DNA of 64,000 bases from Gemmatimonadota bacterium (GTDB lineage: Bacteria; Gemmatimonadota; Gemmatimonadetes; Longimicrobiales; Gaopeijiaceae), in contig JAJDXG010000014.1 of the NCBI GenBank assembly GCA_022823365.1, positions 98,560-162,559 of the forward strand, in the 5' to 3' direction. Below the pieces are notes generated by a model. It ran no database searches. It had not been told where the DNA came from and worked only from the letters and a program-made list of their open reading frames with translations. Positions 52,817 through 61,247 of the stretch are shown piece after piece. Numbering within the stretch: position 1 is the stretch's first letter; each line of letters opens with the position of its first letter. The position numbers and the translations under genes were made by a program.

Positions 52817-53830
52817 GTGTCCCTCACTCCCTCGGGTTCCGCAATCGAACCGCTGGTGACGCTGGACGCGGTCCAGGAGGCCCGGGCCCGCATCGGCGCC
52901 CGGCTGCACCGGACTCCGGTGCTGTCGTCGCGGCGCTTGAGCCACCAGGCGGGCGTCTCGCTGCGGCTGAAGATGGAGAGCCTGCAGAAGACCGGTTCCT
53001 TCAAGGTGCGCGGGGCGCTCAACAAGGTGCTGGTCGCCGGCGAGGCGGCCCGCGGCGGCGTGGTTACGGTGTCGGCCGGGAACCACGCGCAGGCGCTGGC
53101 ATGGGCAGCGGGATGCGTGGATGTGCCGTGCGCCGTGGTCATGCCGGCAGGCGCCTCCGAGACCAAGGCGCGGGCGAGCGCCGGCTACGGGGCGGAGGTG
53201 GTCGTCGCCGACGACGTGCACCAGGCCTTTGCGCTCGCGGAGTCGCTGGCGCGAGACCGGGGGATGCTCTTCACCCACCCGTTCGACGACCCCGCCGTCA
53301 TCGCCGGCCATGGCACCACCGGGCTCGAGTTCGCCGAGCAGGCCGTGGATCTGGATGTGGTGGTAGTGCCGGTGGGGGGCGGCGGGCTGATCGCCGGAGT
53401 GGCCGCGGCCATGAAGCGCCTGCACCCCGACCTTCGCATCTTCGGCGTGGAGCCGCACGGGGCCGCGGCCATGTCCGAAAGCCTGCGCATCGGGCGGCCG
53501 GCCCGTCTGGAGCGCGTCGGCTCGGTTGCCGACGGGCTCGCCCCACCCATGGCGGGCGAAATCACGTACCGGCATGTGCGCGCCCTGGTGGACGGCGTCG
53601 TGCGGGTGAGCGACGCCGAGATCACCGCGGCCGTGCGCGCGCTCGCGGAGACCGCCAAGATGGTGGTGGAGCCCGCCGGGGCGGCCGGTGTGGCCGCGCT
53701 CCTGTGCGGGCGTATCCCCGACCTTGGCGCCGGCCCCGCGGGGGCGATCATCTCGGGCGGCAACGTGGACTCGAGCCTGCTTGCGGAGATCCTCGCCCCG
53801 GAGCGCGCCGGGGGTGCCGCACCGCCCTGA
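52817..53830 (+). CDS. Threonine/serine dehydratase (fold-type II PLP enzyme)
   Basis: 337-residue enzyme without the C-terminal regulatory ACT domain of biosynthetic IlvA, so it resembles catabolic threonine dehydratase or serine racemase. The PLP lysine is in TGSFKVRGALNK, the substrate loop is SAGNHAQALA, the phosphate loop is VPVGGGGLIAGVAAA, and the terminal Ser/Gly-rich loop is IISGGNVDS. The start is GTG 52817; TTG 52808, inside the half-site cluster, is the alternative. Neither has a ribosome-binding site. The amidotransferase gene follows after 80 bases. Confidence 0.87.
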   Translation: MSLTPSGSAIEPLVTLDAVQEARARIGARLHRTPVLSSRRLSHQAGVSLRLKMESLQKTGSFKVRGALNKVLVAGEAARGGVVTVSAGNHAQALAWAAGCVDVPCAVVMPAGASETKARASAGYGAEVVVADDVHQAFALAESLARDRGMLFTHPFDDPAVIAGHGTTGLEFAEQAVDLDVVVVPVGGGGLIAGVAAAMKRLHPDLRIFGVEPHGAAAMSESLRIGRPARLERVGSVADGLAPPMAGEITYRHVRALVDGVVRVSDAEITAAVRALAETAKMVVEPAGAAGVAALLCGRIPDLGAGPAGAIISGGNVDSSLLAEILAPERAGGAAPP

Positions 53831-53909
53831 GTTGCACGCGCCGCATCCCCGGCAAAACTTCTTCTCCGAAGCCGGCAGCCCATCATCCTCCGAAGGAGAG
53901 ACAAGCGCC

Positions 53910-54734
53910 TTGTGCCGATTCGTATGCTATTCCGGCGATGAAATGCCCGTCCGCCCGATCGTGTTCGGGGGAAGCCACACGCTCGTGCGGCAAAGCTATG
54001 ACGCAAGGGAGATGGGCCACGGGATCCACAACGCGGACGGGTACGGCGTGGGCTGGTATCACGACGGACGCCCGGTGCGGATTCGCGAAGCGCGCCCCAT
54101 CTGGCACGACCCGGACCTCGAGGATGTGCTCTCGTCCGTGCGTTCGACGTGTTCGCTGGCCCTCGTGCGGAGCGCGAGCCCGGGCATTCCGCTGGACCGG
54201 GGGGAGGTGGCCCCGTTCGTGTTCGAGCGCTGGTCCTTCGGCCTGAACGGGTACGTGCGCAAGTTCCATACTCACGCGATGCGCGCGCTCCGCTCGACGC
54301 TGCCGGACGAGCTTTACACGCAGATCCGGGGGACATCCGACACGGAGACCCTCTTCCTGCTCGCGATCGCGGAGGTTTGGAAGGGGGCGTCGCCCGGAAC
54401 GGCGCTGGCGCGGGCCGCGGAGCGCGCGGGCTCGCTGGACGTGCGCTGCAAGCTCAACATGATCCTGGCCGACGGACGGAATCTCGCCGTGATCCGCACT
54501 TCGAACTTCGGCGAGACCAACACGTTGTACTTCGCCCGCCGGCATCCGCTCGCTCCCGGGGGCACGCTGATCGCCTCGGAGCGGCTGGACGAGGATGGGG
54601 AATGGCAGGTCGTTCCGCCCCACTCGGTCATCGAGGTCACGGACGCGGGCGAGCCGCGGATCACGGAAGTGGATGCACTGCTGGGGGGACGGGCCATGTC
54701 GCCTGTCGGCGCGGCGGGGGGCGGGGCTGGCTAG
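53910..54734 (+). CDS. Class II glutamine amidotransferase (EgtC/YafJ-like)
   Basis: 274-residue Ntn-type protein whose first residue after Met is the nucleophile (CRFVCYSGDEMPV). IHNADGYGVGWYHDG, the SLALVRSASPG region, GLNGYVRKF and GTSDTETLFLL match EgtC/YafJ proteins. EgtC hydrolyses gamma-glutamyl intermediates in ergothioneine synthesis, but no egtB or egtD lies nearby, so the substrate is uncertain. The TTG at 53910 places Cys at position 2, and AAGGAGAG nine bases upstream supports it. Confidence 0.82.
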   Translation: MCRFVCYSGDEMPVRPIVFGGSHTLVRQSYDAREMGHGIHNADGYGVGWYHDGRPVRIREARPIWHDPDLEDVLSSVRSTCSLALVRSASPGIPLDRGEVAPFVFERWSFGLNGYVRKFHTHAMRALRSTLPDELYTQIRGTSDTETLFLLAIAEVWKGASPGTALARAAERAGSLDVRCKLNMILADGRNLAVIRTSNFGETNTLYFARRHPLAPGGTLIASERLDEDGEWQVVPPHSVIEVTDAGEPRITEVDALLGGRAMSPVGAAGGGAG

Positions 54735-54789
54735 GAGCCGGTCGGGCTGCGTACGCCGCCGCGTCCCACATGGACAGGAGGATGCAGAG

Positions 54790-56802
54790 ATGAGACGGTT
54801 GACGTTGGTTGCGGCGGCGATCCTGACGGCATGGACGGGCTGGGGCTGCACCCGGGAAGCGCCCGCGGCCGAGGGTGGTGCGGCGGGCTCGATGACCGAC
54901 GGCCCGGTCAGCGCGGAGGCGCTGGTCGACCTGCGGGCGGCGGTCGGTGGCAGCCGCTCGCCCCAGTGGGCTCCCGACGGGTCGACGATCACCTTCGTGT
55001 CGGGGAGCGGTCTGGGGGCGGTCGCCACGGAGGACGGCGCCTTCCGCGCGCTCTCCGACGACCTCAGCCTGAGCGGGGTGGGCTCGCTCGGCGCCCCCCA
55101 GCCGGTGTGGTCACCCGACGGCCGCTGGATCGCCTACACCTCCGACAAGAGCGGTGCGCCGGAGATCTGGCTCTGGTCCGCCGAGGAAGGAAGCGGCATG
55201 CGGGTCACCACCGACGTGCAGCTCACCAGGCTGGCCGCGCGCGCCAACGGACTGGCGTGGTCGCCGGACAGCCGGTGGATCGCCTTCTCCGGCGACCGCT
55301 TCGGCAGCATGGACATCTGGACGGTGTCTGTTCCGGACGGGCAGGTGCACCGCCTGACCGGCGACCCCCTCTACGAGGGCTATCCCAGCTGGACCCCGGA
55401 CGGCGACCGGCTGCTCTACGTTCGCATGGACGACCGCTGGGTCGACCACGATGTGATCGAGATCGACCCCGACGGGAACAACCCGCGCATTGTCGTGCGC
55501 GACACCGGCTTCTTCGACTACCGCGCCGGCAGGGCGTTCGGGGCCGCTCAGGTCTCCCCCGGCGGTGAGACCATCCTCTTCCGCTCCCAACGGAGCGGCT
55601 GGCTGAACTTCTGGGTCGTGCCCCGCGCCGGCGGCGATCCGCGTTCCGTCGCGGCATCCGACTACGACCAGAGCGATGCCCGCTGGTCCCCGGACGGCCG
55701 CTGGATCAGCTACACGGAGAACCGCGACGGCGTCCATTCGCTACGCGTGGTGTCGGCCGACGGAGGCGAACCCAGGGTCCTCGTGGACCCGGACGTGGGC
55801 GCGGCGCTCCGCCCGGAATGGTCTCCTGACGGCGACCGCATCAGCTATACCTTCGAGACCCCGGTGCGCCCCGCCGAGCTCTTCGTGATCGATGTGGGTT
55901 CGGGCGAGAAGCAGCTTCTGCACAGCGAGATCCCCGCGGGCGCGGCGGACGCGCTGCACATGCCCGCGAAGGTACGCTACCCGAGCACCGACGGGCTCAC
56001 CATCGAAGCCTACCTGCACCGGCCCCCGGACGCGGCCCCGGGCGAGCGCTTCCCCGGCGTGATGTGGATCCACGGCGGCCCCACTTCCCAGTTCGACGAC
56101 CAGTTCCGCCGCCACCAGCAGGTCCACTTCTTCGCCCAGCGCGGCTACGTAGTGCTGATGCCCAACATCCGCGGCAGCTCCGGCTACGGCCTCGAATTCG
56201 AGGATCTCAACAACGGATGCTGGGGCCACTGCGACCTGGAGGACGTGCTGGCTGGCGTCGACTACCTCAAGACCTTGCCCTACGTCGACCCCGACAAGAT
56301 CGCGGTTACCGGAACCAGCTACGGCGGCATCATGACCATGGCCGCGGTGGCCTTCGCCCCGGATGTCTTCCAGGCCGCGATCTCGCTCTCGGGCTACGGC
56401 GACATGACCGACTTCCACACCGAGGTCCACGAACTGCAGCACATCAAGCTGGTCGAGTACGAGCTGGGTCCGTATCCGGAGAATCGCGACGTCTATCTCA
56501 ACAGTTCCGCGATATTCAAGGCGCATCAGGTGACGACGCCCACGTTGGTGATTCAGGGCGAGGGCATCGCGGCCGACTGGCGCCTGGAGGAGGGAGGAGC
56601 CCCGGCGGCACTCGACTTCGCGCGCAAGCTGGACCAGCACTACAAGATCGTGCGCTACAAGGCTTATCCGGGCGAAGGATATTACGTATACGGGCGCGAC
56701 AATACGATCGAGAAACTCCACGACATGCTGGACTTCTTCGAGGAGTTTCTGGTGACGGAGATCGAATACGGGGAGCCAGCTCGCGCCGATCTGGAGAGAT
56801 GA
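54790..56802 (+). CDS. Exported S9-family (prolyl oligopeptidase-like) peptidase
   Basis: 670-residue protein with a signal peptide ending near a Cys (TGWGC, not a canonical lipobox). A TolB/DPP-IV-like beta-propeller of WSPDGRWIAY repeats (about 50-390) precedes an alpha/beta hydrolase domain with PGVMWIHGGPTSQFDD, the nucleophile GTSYGGIMTM and a TPTLVIQGEG segment. Where typical family members have GEGH with the catalytic His, this one reads YPGEGYYVYG. Peptidase activity is therefore uncertain, although some S9 relatives carry a similar YY. AGGAGG nine bases before ATG 54790 fixes the start. The SelW-type gene follows 55 bases later. Confidence 0.83.
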   Translation: MRRLTLVAAAILTAWTGWGCTREAPAAEGGAAGSMTDGPVSAEALVDLRAAVGGSRSPQWAPDGSTITFVSGSGLGAVATEDGAFRALSDDLSLSGVGSLGAPQPVWSPDGRWIAYTSDKSGAPEIWLWSAEEGSGMRVTTDVQLTRLAARANGLAWSPDSRWIAFSGDRFGSMDIWTVSVPDGQVHRLTGDPLYEGYPSWTPDGDRLLYVRMDDRWVDHDVIEIDPDGNNPRIVVRDTGFFDYRAGRAFGAAQVSPGGETILFRSQRSGWLNFWVVPRAGGDPRSVAASDYDQSDARWSPDGRWISYTENRDGVHSLRVVSADGGEPRVLVDPDVGAALRPEWSPDGDRISYTFETPVRPAELFVIDVGSGEKQLLHSEIPAGAADALHMPAKVRYPSTDGLTIEAYLHRPPDAAPGERFPGVMWIHGGPTSQFDDQFRRHQQVHFFAQRGYVVLMPNIRGSSGYGLEFEDLNNGCWGHCDLEDVLAGVDYLKTLPYVDPDKIAVTGTSYGGIMTMAAVAFAPDVFQAAISLSGYGDMTDFHTEVHELQHIKLVEYELGPYPENRDVYLNSSAIFKAHQVTTPTLVIQGEGIAADWRLEEGGAPAALDFARKLDQHYKIVRYKAYPGEGYYVYGRDNTIEKLHDMLDFFEEFLVTEIEYGEPARADLER

Positions 56803-56857
56803 CCACCGGCCGGGCCCCCGGCCACCTTCGACACTTCACCCAACAGGGAGGCGCCCG

Positions 56858-57082
56858 ATGCGCGTATCCATCGAATACTGCACCGCCTGAAACTACGAGC
56901 CCAAAGCCGCCAGTTTGGCGGCCACGCTCAGGAAGCGATTCCACGGCGTCAACATCGAGATGATCCCGTCCGGCGGGGGACGGTTCGAGGTCGTCGCCGA
57001 CGGCCGACTTGTATACTCCAAGGCCGCCAGCGGCCGCCACCCGACCCATGACGAGGTCGTGTCGGCGATCGCCGGGGCGTGA
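56858..57082 (+). CDS. SelW/Rdx-family selenoprotein (UGA decoded as Sec11)
   Basis: Small thioredoxin-fold redox protein of 74 residues counting Sec. The N-terminus MRVSIEYCTA is followed by an in-frame UGA (56888-56890) and then NYEPKAASLAATLRKRF. This exactly reproduces the CxxU motif and flanks of Rdx proteins (SelW/SelT/SelH). The remainder, VNIEMIPSGGGRFEVVADGR and LVYSKAASGRHPTHDEV, also matches the family. A standard gene finder stops at codon 10 and misses it. GGGAGG six bases upstream supports the start, and a SECIS-like hairpin follows the UGA. Its role is probably thiol/selenol redox. It may share a transcript with the S9 peptidase gene. Confidence 0.88.
56906..56922 (+). promoter_or_regulatory. 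Candidate bacterial SECIS element in the SelW-type gene
   Basis: A perfect 6-bp stem GCCGCC/GGCGGC has apical loop AGUUU. Fifteen bases separate the UGA from the stem and 21 separate it from the loop, the same spacing as in the peroxiredoxin gene. G is the second loop base and U the third in both. Confidence 0.72.
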
Positions 57083-57095
57083 CGACACCGAAACG

Positions 57096-57542
57096 TCACG
57101 CCGGCGTCTCCACACCGATCTCGGGTGCCGCCGCGACGAGGTGACGCACGTTCCAGGTGAGGATGGTCGCGGCGCCAGCCTTTAGCGCACATGTCGCGAT
57201 GAGCATGTCGTACGTCTGTCCGCCGATCACTCCCCGCCGCTGAGCCCGACGCAGCGCGCCCCAAGTCTCTGCTGCCGTCAGATGTACGACCGGCGTCTCC
57301 CGCCAGTTGGCCTCCAGCAGAGTGATCGCGTCCCTGGATCGCAGGCGGCCGGGCCCGGGCAGCCGGGTGAGGACGGCGTACGTTTCCGCCAGCGAATGCG
57401 CGGCAAGCACAAGCGCCTCGCCCCCACGCTCGCGTCGTTCGAGTTCCGCCAGGGTTCGCGCATGGTGTTCGTGCCAGGAACAGACGGTCGCGACGAGGAC
57501 GCTGGTATCGCAGAGGTACCGGGTCACTCGGAGGGCTGTCAC
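57096..57542 (-). CDS. VapC-type PIN-domain toxin
   Basis: Probable RNase toxin of 148 residues. The PIN acidic residues are in YLCDTSVLVATV (Asp), AHSLAETYAVLTRL (Glu), GQTYDMLIATCALKAGA (Asp) and ILTWNVRHL, where Asn replaces the usual fourth Asp. GTG 57540-57542 overlaps the antitoxin stop (GTGA). Its stop lies 13 bases from the end of the convergent SelW-type gene. Confidence 0.83.
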   Translation of the reverse strand: MTALRVTRYLCDTSVLVATVCSWHEHHARTLAELERRERGGEALVLAAHSLAETYAVLTRLPGPGRLRSRDAITLLEANWRETPVVHLTAAETWGALRRAQRRGVIGGQTYDMLIATCALKAGAATILTWNVRHLVAAAPEIGVETPA

Positions 57543-57805
57543 CCGCTCATCGACGAGGAGCCGGACCGGAGGTTGGCGGTCGTCTCGTTGACTTCCGCCA
57601 CCGTCAGTTCGGGCCGTCCCTCTCGCGGCACCGCGACCACGGTGGAGCCATGTCGTTCAAGCGATACGTCGAGTGGTACCGGCTCGATCTCCACCCGGCC
57701 GTACTGGACCCGGAATCGTACGCGGGTCCCGGGGTATAACCGGCTCGCCTCGCGAACTGCCTTGGGCACAACCAGGCGGCCCGCCTTGTCGATGGTAGTT
57801 TCCAT
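57539..57805 (-). CDS. AbrB/MazE-type antitoxin (VapB)
   Basis: 88-residue swapped-hairpin DNA-binding protein: METTIDKAGRLVVPKAVREA is the classic SpoVT/AbrB N-terminus, which dimerises and represses its own promoter. The C-terminal part (GRPELTVAEVNETTANLR) should contact the toxin. The start ATG 57805 lacks a ribosome-binding site. CATAATAAT just upstream could be a -10 element, so the message may be leaderless. It is coupled to VapC. Confidence 0.82.
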   Translation of the reverse strand: METTIDKAGRLVVPKAVREASRLYPGTRVRFRVQYGRVEIEPVPLDVSLERHGSTVVAVPREGRPELTVAEVNETTANLRSGSSSMSG

Positions 57806-57956
57806 GGGAATTATTATGGCATTTTCGGTACCATCGAGCAAGCGGCGTCGCGGCCAATGAGAAAGACCACGCCCGTGATCCCGGATCCTGCCATTGCCAG
57901 AGCGGTATCCTCGGGCGAGCCACTCCACGAAGCGAAATCCCTGCCGAGAGCGATCC

Positions 57957-59996
57957 ATGCGTGACCAGCCCGAAACGATCCTGATCCCCTCCCGCCGCCT
58001 CCTCCGGCTTGCCGCCTTCACCCTGCTCGCGGCTACGGCGTCGGGGGCACTGCTCCCCCGCGACCTCTCCGCCCAGGACGCCCTCTCCGTGGGCCGCACG
58101 CTGTCCGGCTCCCTCTCCGAGGGCGACACCGCGCGCTTCACCTTCGAGGCCGGGGAAGACTACTTCGTGCTCGGCGAGGTCGATCAGGTTTCCGCGGACA
58201 TCGACGTGCGTGTGCTCGGATCGGACGGAGAGACACCCTGGGGCAACTCTTCCGGGCCGGGCCGGGGCGCGGAGCGCTTCGCGGTGCGTCCGCCGGAAGC
58301 CGGCGCCTACACGGTTGAGCTGACCGCCGCAGAAGGCGAATCGGGCGACTACACCATCACCCTCCTTCGACTGGAGCCGCTCGAGACCGACCCGGAGAAG
58401 CTCACCGACCAGCTCATGTCCCGCTACGACGGCGAGGATTCGCCGGGCGCGGCCGTTCAGGTCTGGCGCAACGGCGAGACGCTCTTCTCCAGGGCCTACG
58501 GCATGGCCAACCTCGCCTACGGCATCCCGTTCGCCACCGAAACGCGCACCAACATCGGCTCGACCTCCAAGCAGTTCACCGCCTTCGCGATCATGCTGCA
58601 GGCCGAGCGCGGACTGCTCTCGCTGGACGACGACATCCGCAAACACATCCCGGAGCTGCCCGAGTTCGACCACACCATCACCGTACGCCATCTCATCACG
58701 CATACCTCCGGGCTGCGCGAGTTCCTGAACCTGACGCGCATGACCGGGCGGCGCCTCGACCGCGGCGACTGGATCGACCGTTCCGAGATCATCGACATCG
58801 TCAAGCGCCAGCCCGCGCTCCAGAACGAGCCCGGCGCCGAGTACAACTACAACAACACCGCCTTCGGGCTGGCCGCGGTCATCGTGGAGCGCACCTCGGG
58901 CCAGGACTTCCCCACCTTCATGCACGAGAACGTCTTCGAGCCGCTGGGGATGACCCGCACGCTGGTCCGTCCATCACCCATCCACATCGTCCCGGAGATG
59001 TCGGAGGGCTACACGCCCGGGCCCGACGGTTTCCTGCAGATCGGCGACCTGGGTGGCGCGGCCGGAGCCGGCGGCATGTACTCCACGCTGGACGACCTGC
59101 AGACCTGGGTGGAGAACTACGCGAATCCGCGGATCGGCAGCGCCGGGATCTTCGAGGAGATGATGACGTCCTACGTCCTCTCCGACGGCGAGGAGACCGG
59201 CTACGGCTACGGCCTCTCCGTCGACGAGCAGCGCGGCCTGAGGCGGGTTTCGCACGGAGGCGCGGACGTGGCGCACCGCTCGATGCTGGCCTGGTACCCC
59301 GAGATCAACGCCGGCATCACCACCCAGAGCAACCATGCGGGCTTCAACAGCGCGGTCGCGTACGAGCTGGCCGAAGCGTTCTTCGCGGACGCGATGAAGC
59401 CGGAGGATGCCGTGGCGGAGGAAGCGGATGAGGGCGCCTTCGATCCCGCCGACTACGACCCCGAGGATTTCGACGACTTCGCCGGCCGCTACGCGCTCGA
59501 CGAGACGCCCGCCTTCATCCTCACCTTCACCCGCGAAGACGACGCGTTCTACGCGGAGCCCACCGGTCAGCCCCGGCTCGCGATGGTGCCGACGTCCGAC
59601 TCCACGTTCGCCATCAGCCGTGTCGAAGCGACGATCATCTTCCACCGGAGCGAGGACGGCACAGTGAGCCGCATGACGCTGGACCAGAACGGCCTGCATC
59701 CGGGGACGCGCGTTTCCGGCGCGGAGGAGGCCGACGATCCCGAGGCGCTGGCCGACTTCGAGGGCCGCTACTTCAGCGAGGAGATCGAGACGTTCTTCGA
59801 GATCGTTCAGGCGGACGGCGAACTGGTCATGAAGCAGCGCCGGCTGGACGACGCGACGCTCGAGCCGGGCCGGCCGGACACGTTCTCCGGCGGCGGCTTC
59901 ACCTTCCGCTTCGAGCGCGACCGCAACGACCAGGTGATCGGGTTCTACCTGTCGAACGGGAGGACGCGGGACGTGCGCTTCGGGCGGGTGCGGTAG
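57957..59996 (+). CDS. Exported beta-lactamase-fold serine hydrolase with PPC-like domain
   Basis: 679-residue protein with a signal peptide (cleaved near LSA-Q). A PPC-like beta-sandwich (about 45-135: SVGRTLSGSLSEGDTARFTFEAGEDY) precedes the penicillin-binding-protein/AmpC domain. Catalytic motifs are SxxK in IGSTSKQFTAF, YxN in AEYNYNNTAFG and HxG in RRVSHGGADVAH. C-terminal beta-rich repeats (FAGRYALDE, FEGRYFSEE) resemble lipocalin-like tails of such hydrolases. The substrate could be a D-amino peptide or an ester; beta-lactam resistance should not be assumed. Confidence 0.87.
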   Translation: MRDQPETILIPSRRLLRLAAFTLLAATASGALLPRDLSAQDALSVGRTLSGSLSEGDTARFTFEAGEDYFVLGEVDQVSADIDVRVLGSDGETPWGNSSGPGRGAERFAVRPPEAGAYTVELTAAEGESGDYTITLLRLEPLETDPEKLTDQLMSRYDGEDSPGAAVQVWRNGETLFSRAYGMANLAYGIPFATETRTNIGSTSKQFTAFAIMLQAERGLLSLDDDIRKHIPELPEFDHTITVRHLITHTSGLREFLNLTRMTGRRLDRGDWIDRSEIIDIVKRQPALQNEPGAEYNYNNTAFGLAAVIVERTSGQDFPTFMHENVFEPLGMTRTLVRPSPIHIVPEMSEGYTPGPDGFLQIGDLGGAAGAGGMYSTLDDLQTWVENYANPRIGSAGIFEEMMTSYVLSDGEETGYGYGLSVDEQRGLRRVSHGGADVAHRSMLAWYPEINAGITTQSNHAGFNSAVAYELAEAFFADAMKPEDAVAEEADEGAFDPADYDPEDFDDFAGRYALDETPAFILTFTREDDAFYAEPTGQPRLAMVPTSDSTFAISRVEATIIFHRSEDGTVSRMTLDQNGLHPGTRVSGAEEADDPEALADFEGRYFSEEIETFFEIVQADGELVMKQRRLDDATLEPGRPDTFSGGGFTFRFERDRNDQVIGFYLSNGRTRDVRFGRVR

Positions 59997-60029
59997 GCCG
60001 GGAGGGGCAGCGGCATGCGGCCGGTCCGC

Positions 60030-61241
60030 TCAGGTTCTGATGAGGAACGCGAGCATGAGGCCGGGGAAGAGAGCGAACGAGTAGAGATTCCACACTACGA
60101 ATCCCTTGACCAGCGTCCGGCCCCATCCCTCCCCATAGAACCTGCGCAATGCGATGAGGACATAGAGCGGGGACACCACGACAAGGAACAGCTTCACCCA
60201 GTTGCCGGTGGCTTCGCCGGGCACGAGCAGAGCCGCCGCCAGCATCAGGAACGCGAAGGTGTGGATGTGCATGCCGAACACCAGGTGCTCGACAAAGAAC
60301 CTCTTCCTGCGGAAGTAGCAGACCCCGAGGATCATGGCGAAGACCGGAAGCAGAAAGAACATTACGATCGGCAGGTTGCCGATGGCCCGCTGCAGAAAGG
60401 CCTCTGGGCTGTGGAAGGCATCGATCACGAGGCCTCGCCCGTAGCGGGTGAACCATCCGGGCACGCCGCCGGCGCGCTCGTCCGGATCCGCCGATCCGGC
60501 GAGGCCGCGGACCACCCCCTTCGCGACCGACTCGCCCGGTCGGCCCAGGATGTCATCCACCTTGCGGGCGTGTTCGGGTAGCAGTCGAGCCTTGAGGGCC
60601 GCGAGCTGGACGGAATCCACCGCTGCGCCCCCCTGCTCATCGCCCGCGTCCATCTGCGCTTCCGCCGCGTCCGGCGGTTCGCTCGCCGGGCCCGCGGGTG
60701 CGCCATCGGGGAGGGCACTGTCCCGCGGCGCGTCCGCTGCCAGCGCACCATCCGCCAGCACGCTATCCAACAGCGGACCAAGCCCGAGTCCGGCCGGAAG
60801 CCCCCGCTCGGCGAGCGCGCTGTCCGCCGCCGCCAGCACGCTGTCCGCCACCGCAAGGGCGCTGTCGGCGGCCGCGGGATCATCCCCGGCGTCCATCTCC
60901 AGATTCACATCCGACGGGTCCAGATTCCGCAGCCATCCCCCCGCCGAAATCGACAGCACCAGGAAGAACAGGAAGCTGGTGAAGAGGTAGAGCCGGACCG
61001 GCGACATGTAGGCGGCGCGGCGGTTGCGGGAGAACTCGCTCGACAGGTGTCCCGGCCGGAAGAGCAGGGATTTCAGCGTGCGGAAGAGTCTCGAGTCCAG
61101 CTCGAACATCTCGCGGAAGAACTCGTATACCACCGACCAGACGCCGCGCATGTAGTCGCGGTCGTTCTGGCCGCAGTGGCTGCAGAAGCGGTCGGGGCGA
61201 TACGATCCGCAGTTGGGGCAGGCTTGTGTCATATCGGGCAT
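60030..61241 (-). CDS. DUF3667 membrane protein with N-terminal zinc ribbon
   Basis: 403-residue protein. The N-terminal zinc ribbon CPNCGSYRPDRFCSHCGQ leads into the DUF3667 region (FFREMFELDSRLFRTLKSLLFRPG, then SPVRLYLFTSFLFFLVL). A soluble Ala/Asp-rich loop of about 150 residues follows, with imperfect repeats around ADSALAVADSVLAAADSAL. Four more hydrophobic segments lie at 290-403. Function unknown. The start may be either of two near ATGs (61241, 61232). It lies seven bases downstream of the DUF4143 gene. Confidence 0.82.
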   Translation of the reverse strand: MPDMTQACPNCGSYRPDRFCSHCGQNDRDYMRGVWSVVYEFFREMFELDSRLFRTLKSLLFRPGHLSSEFSRNRRAAYMSPVRLYLFTSFLFFLVLSISAGGWLRNLDPSDVNLEMDAGDDPAAADSALAVADSVLAAADSALAERGLPAGLGLGPLLDSVLADGALAADAPRDSALPDGAPAGPASEPPDAAEAQMDAGDEQGGAAVDSVQLAALKARLLPEHARKVDDILGRPGESVAKGVVRGLAGSADPDERAGGVPGWFTRYGRGLVIDAFHSPEAFLQRAIGNLPIVMFFLLPVFAMILGVCYFRRKRFFVEHLVFGMHIHTFAFLMLAAALLVPGEATGNWVKLFLVVVSPLYVLIALRRFYGEGWGRTLVKGFVVWNLYSFALFPGLMLAFLIRT

Positions 61242-61247
61242 AAGGGT

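Noticed and set aside
60600..60900. Ala/Asp repeats in the DUF3667 gene as a tandem DNA repeat or phase-variable tract
   Set aside because: The repeats are imperfect at the DNA level and not in exact units, so slipped-strand switching is unlikely.
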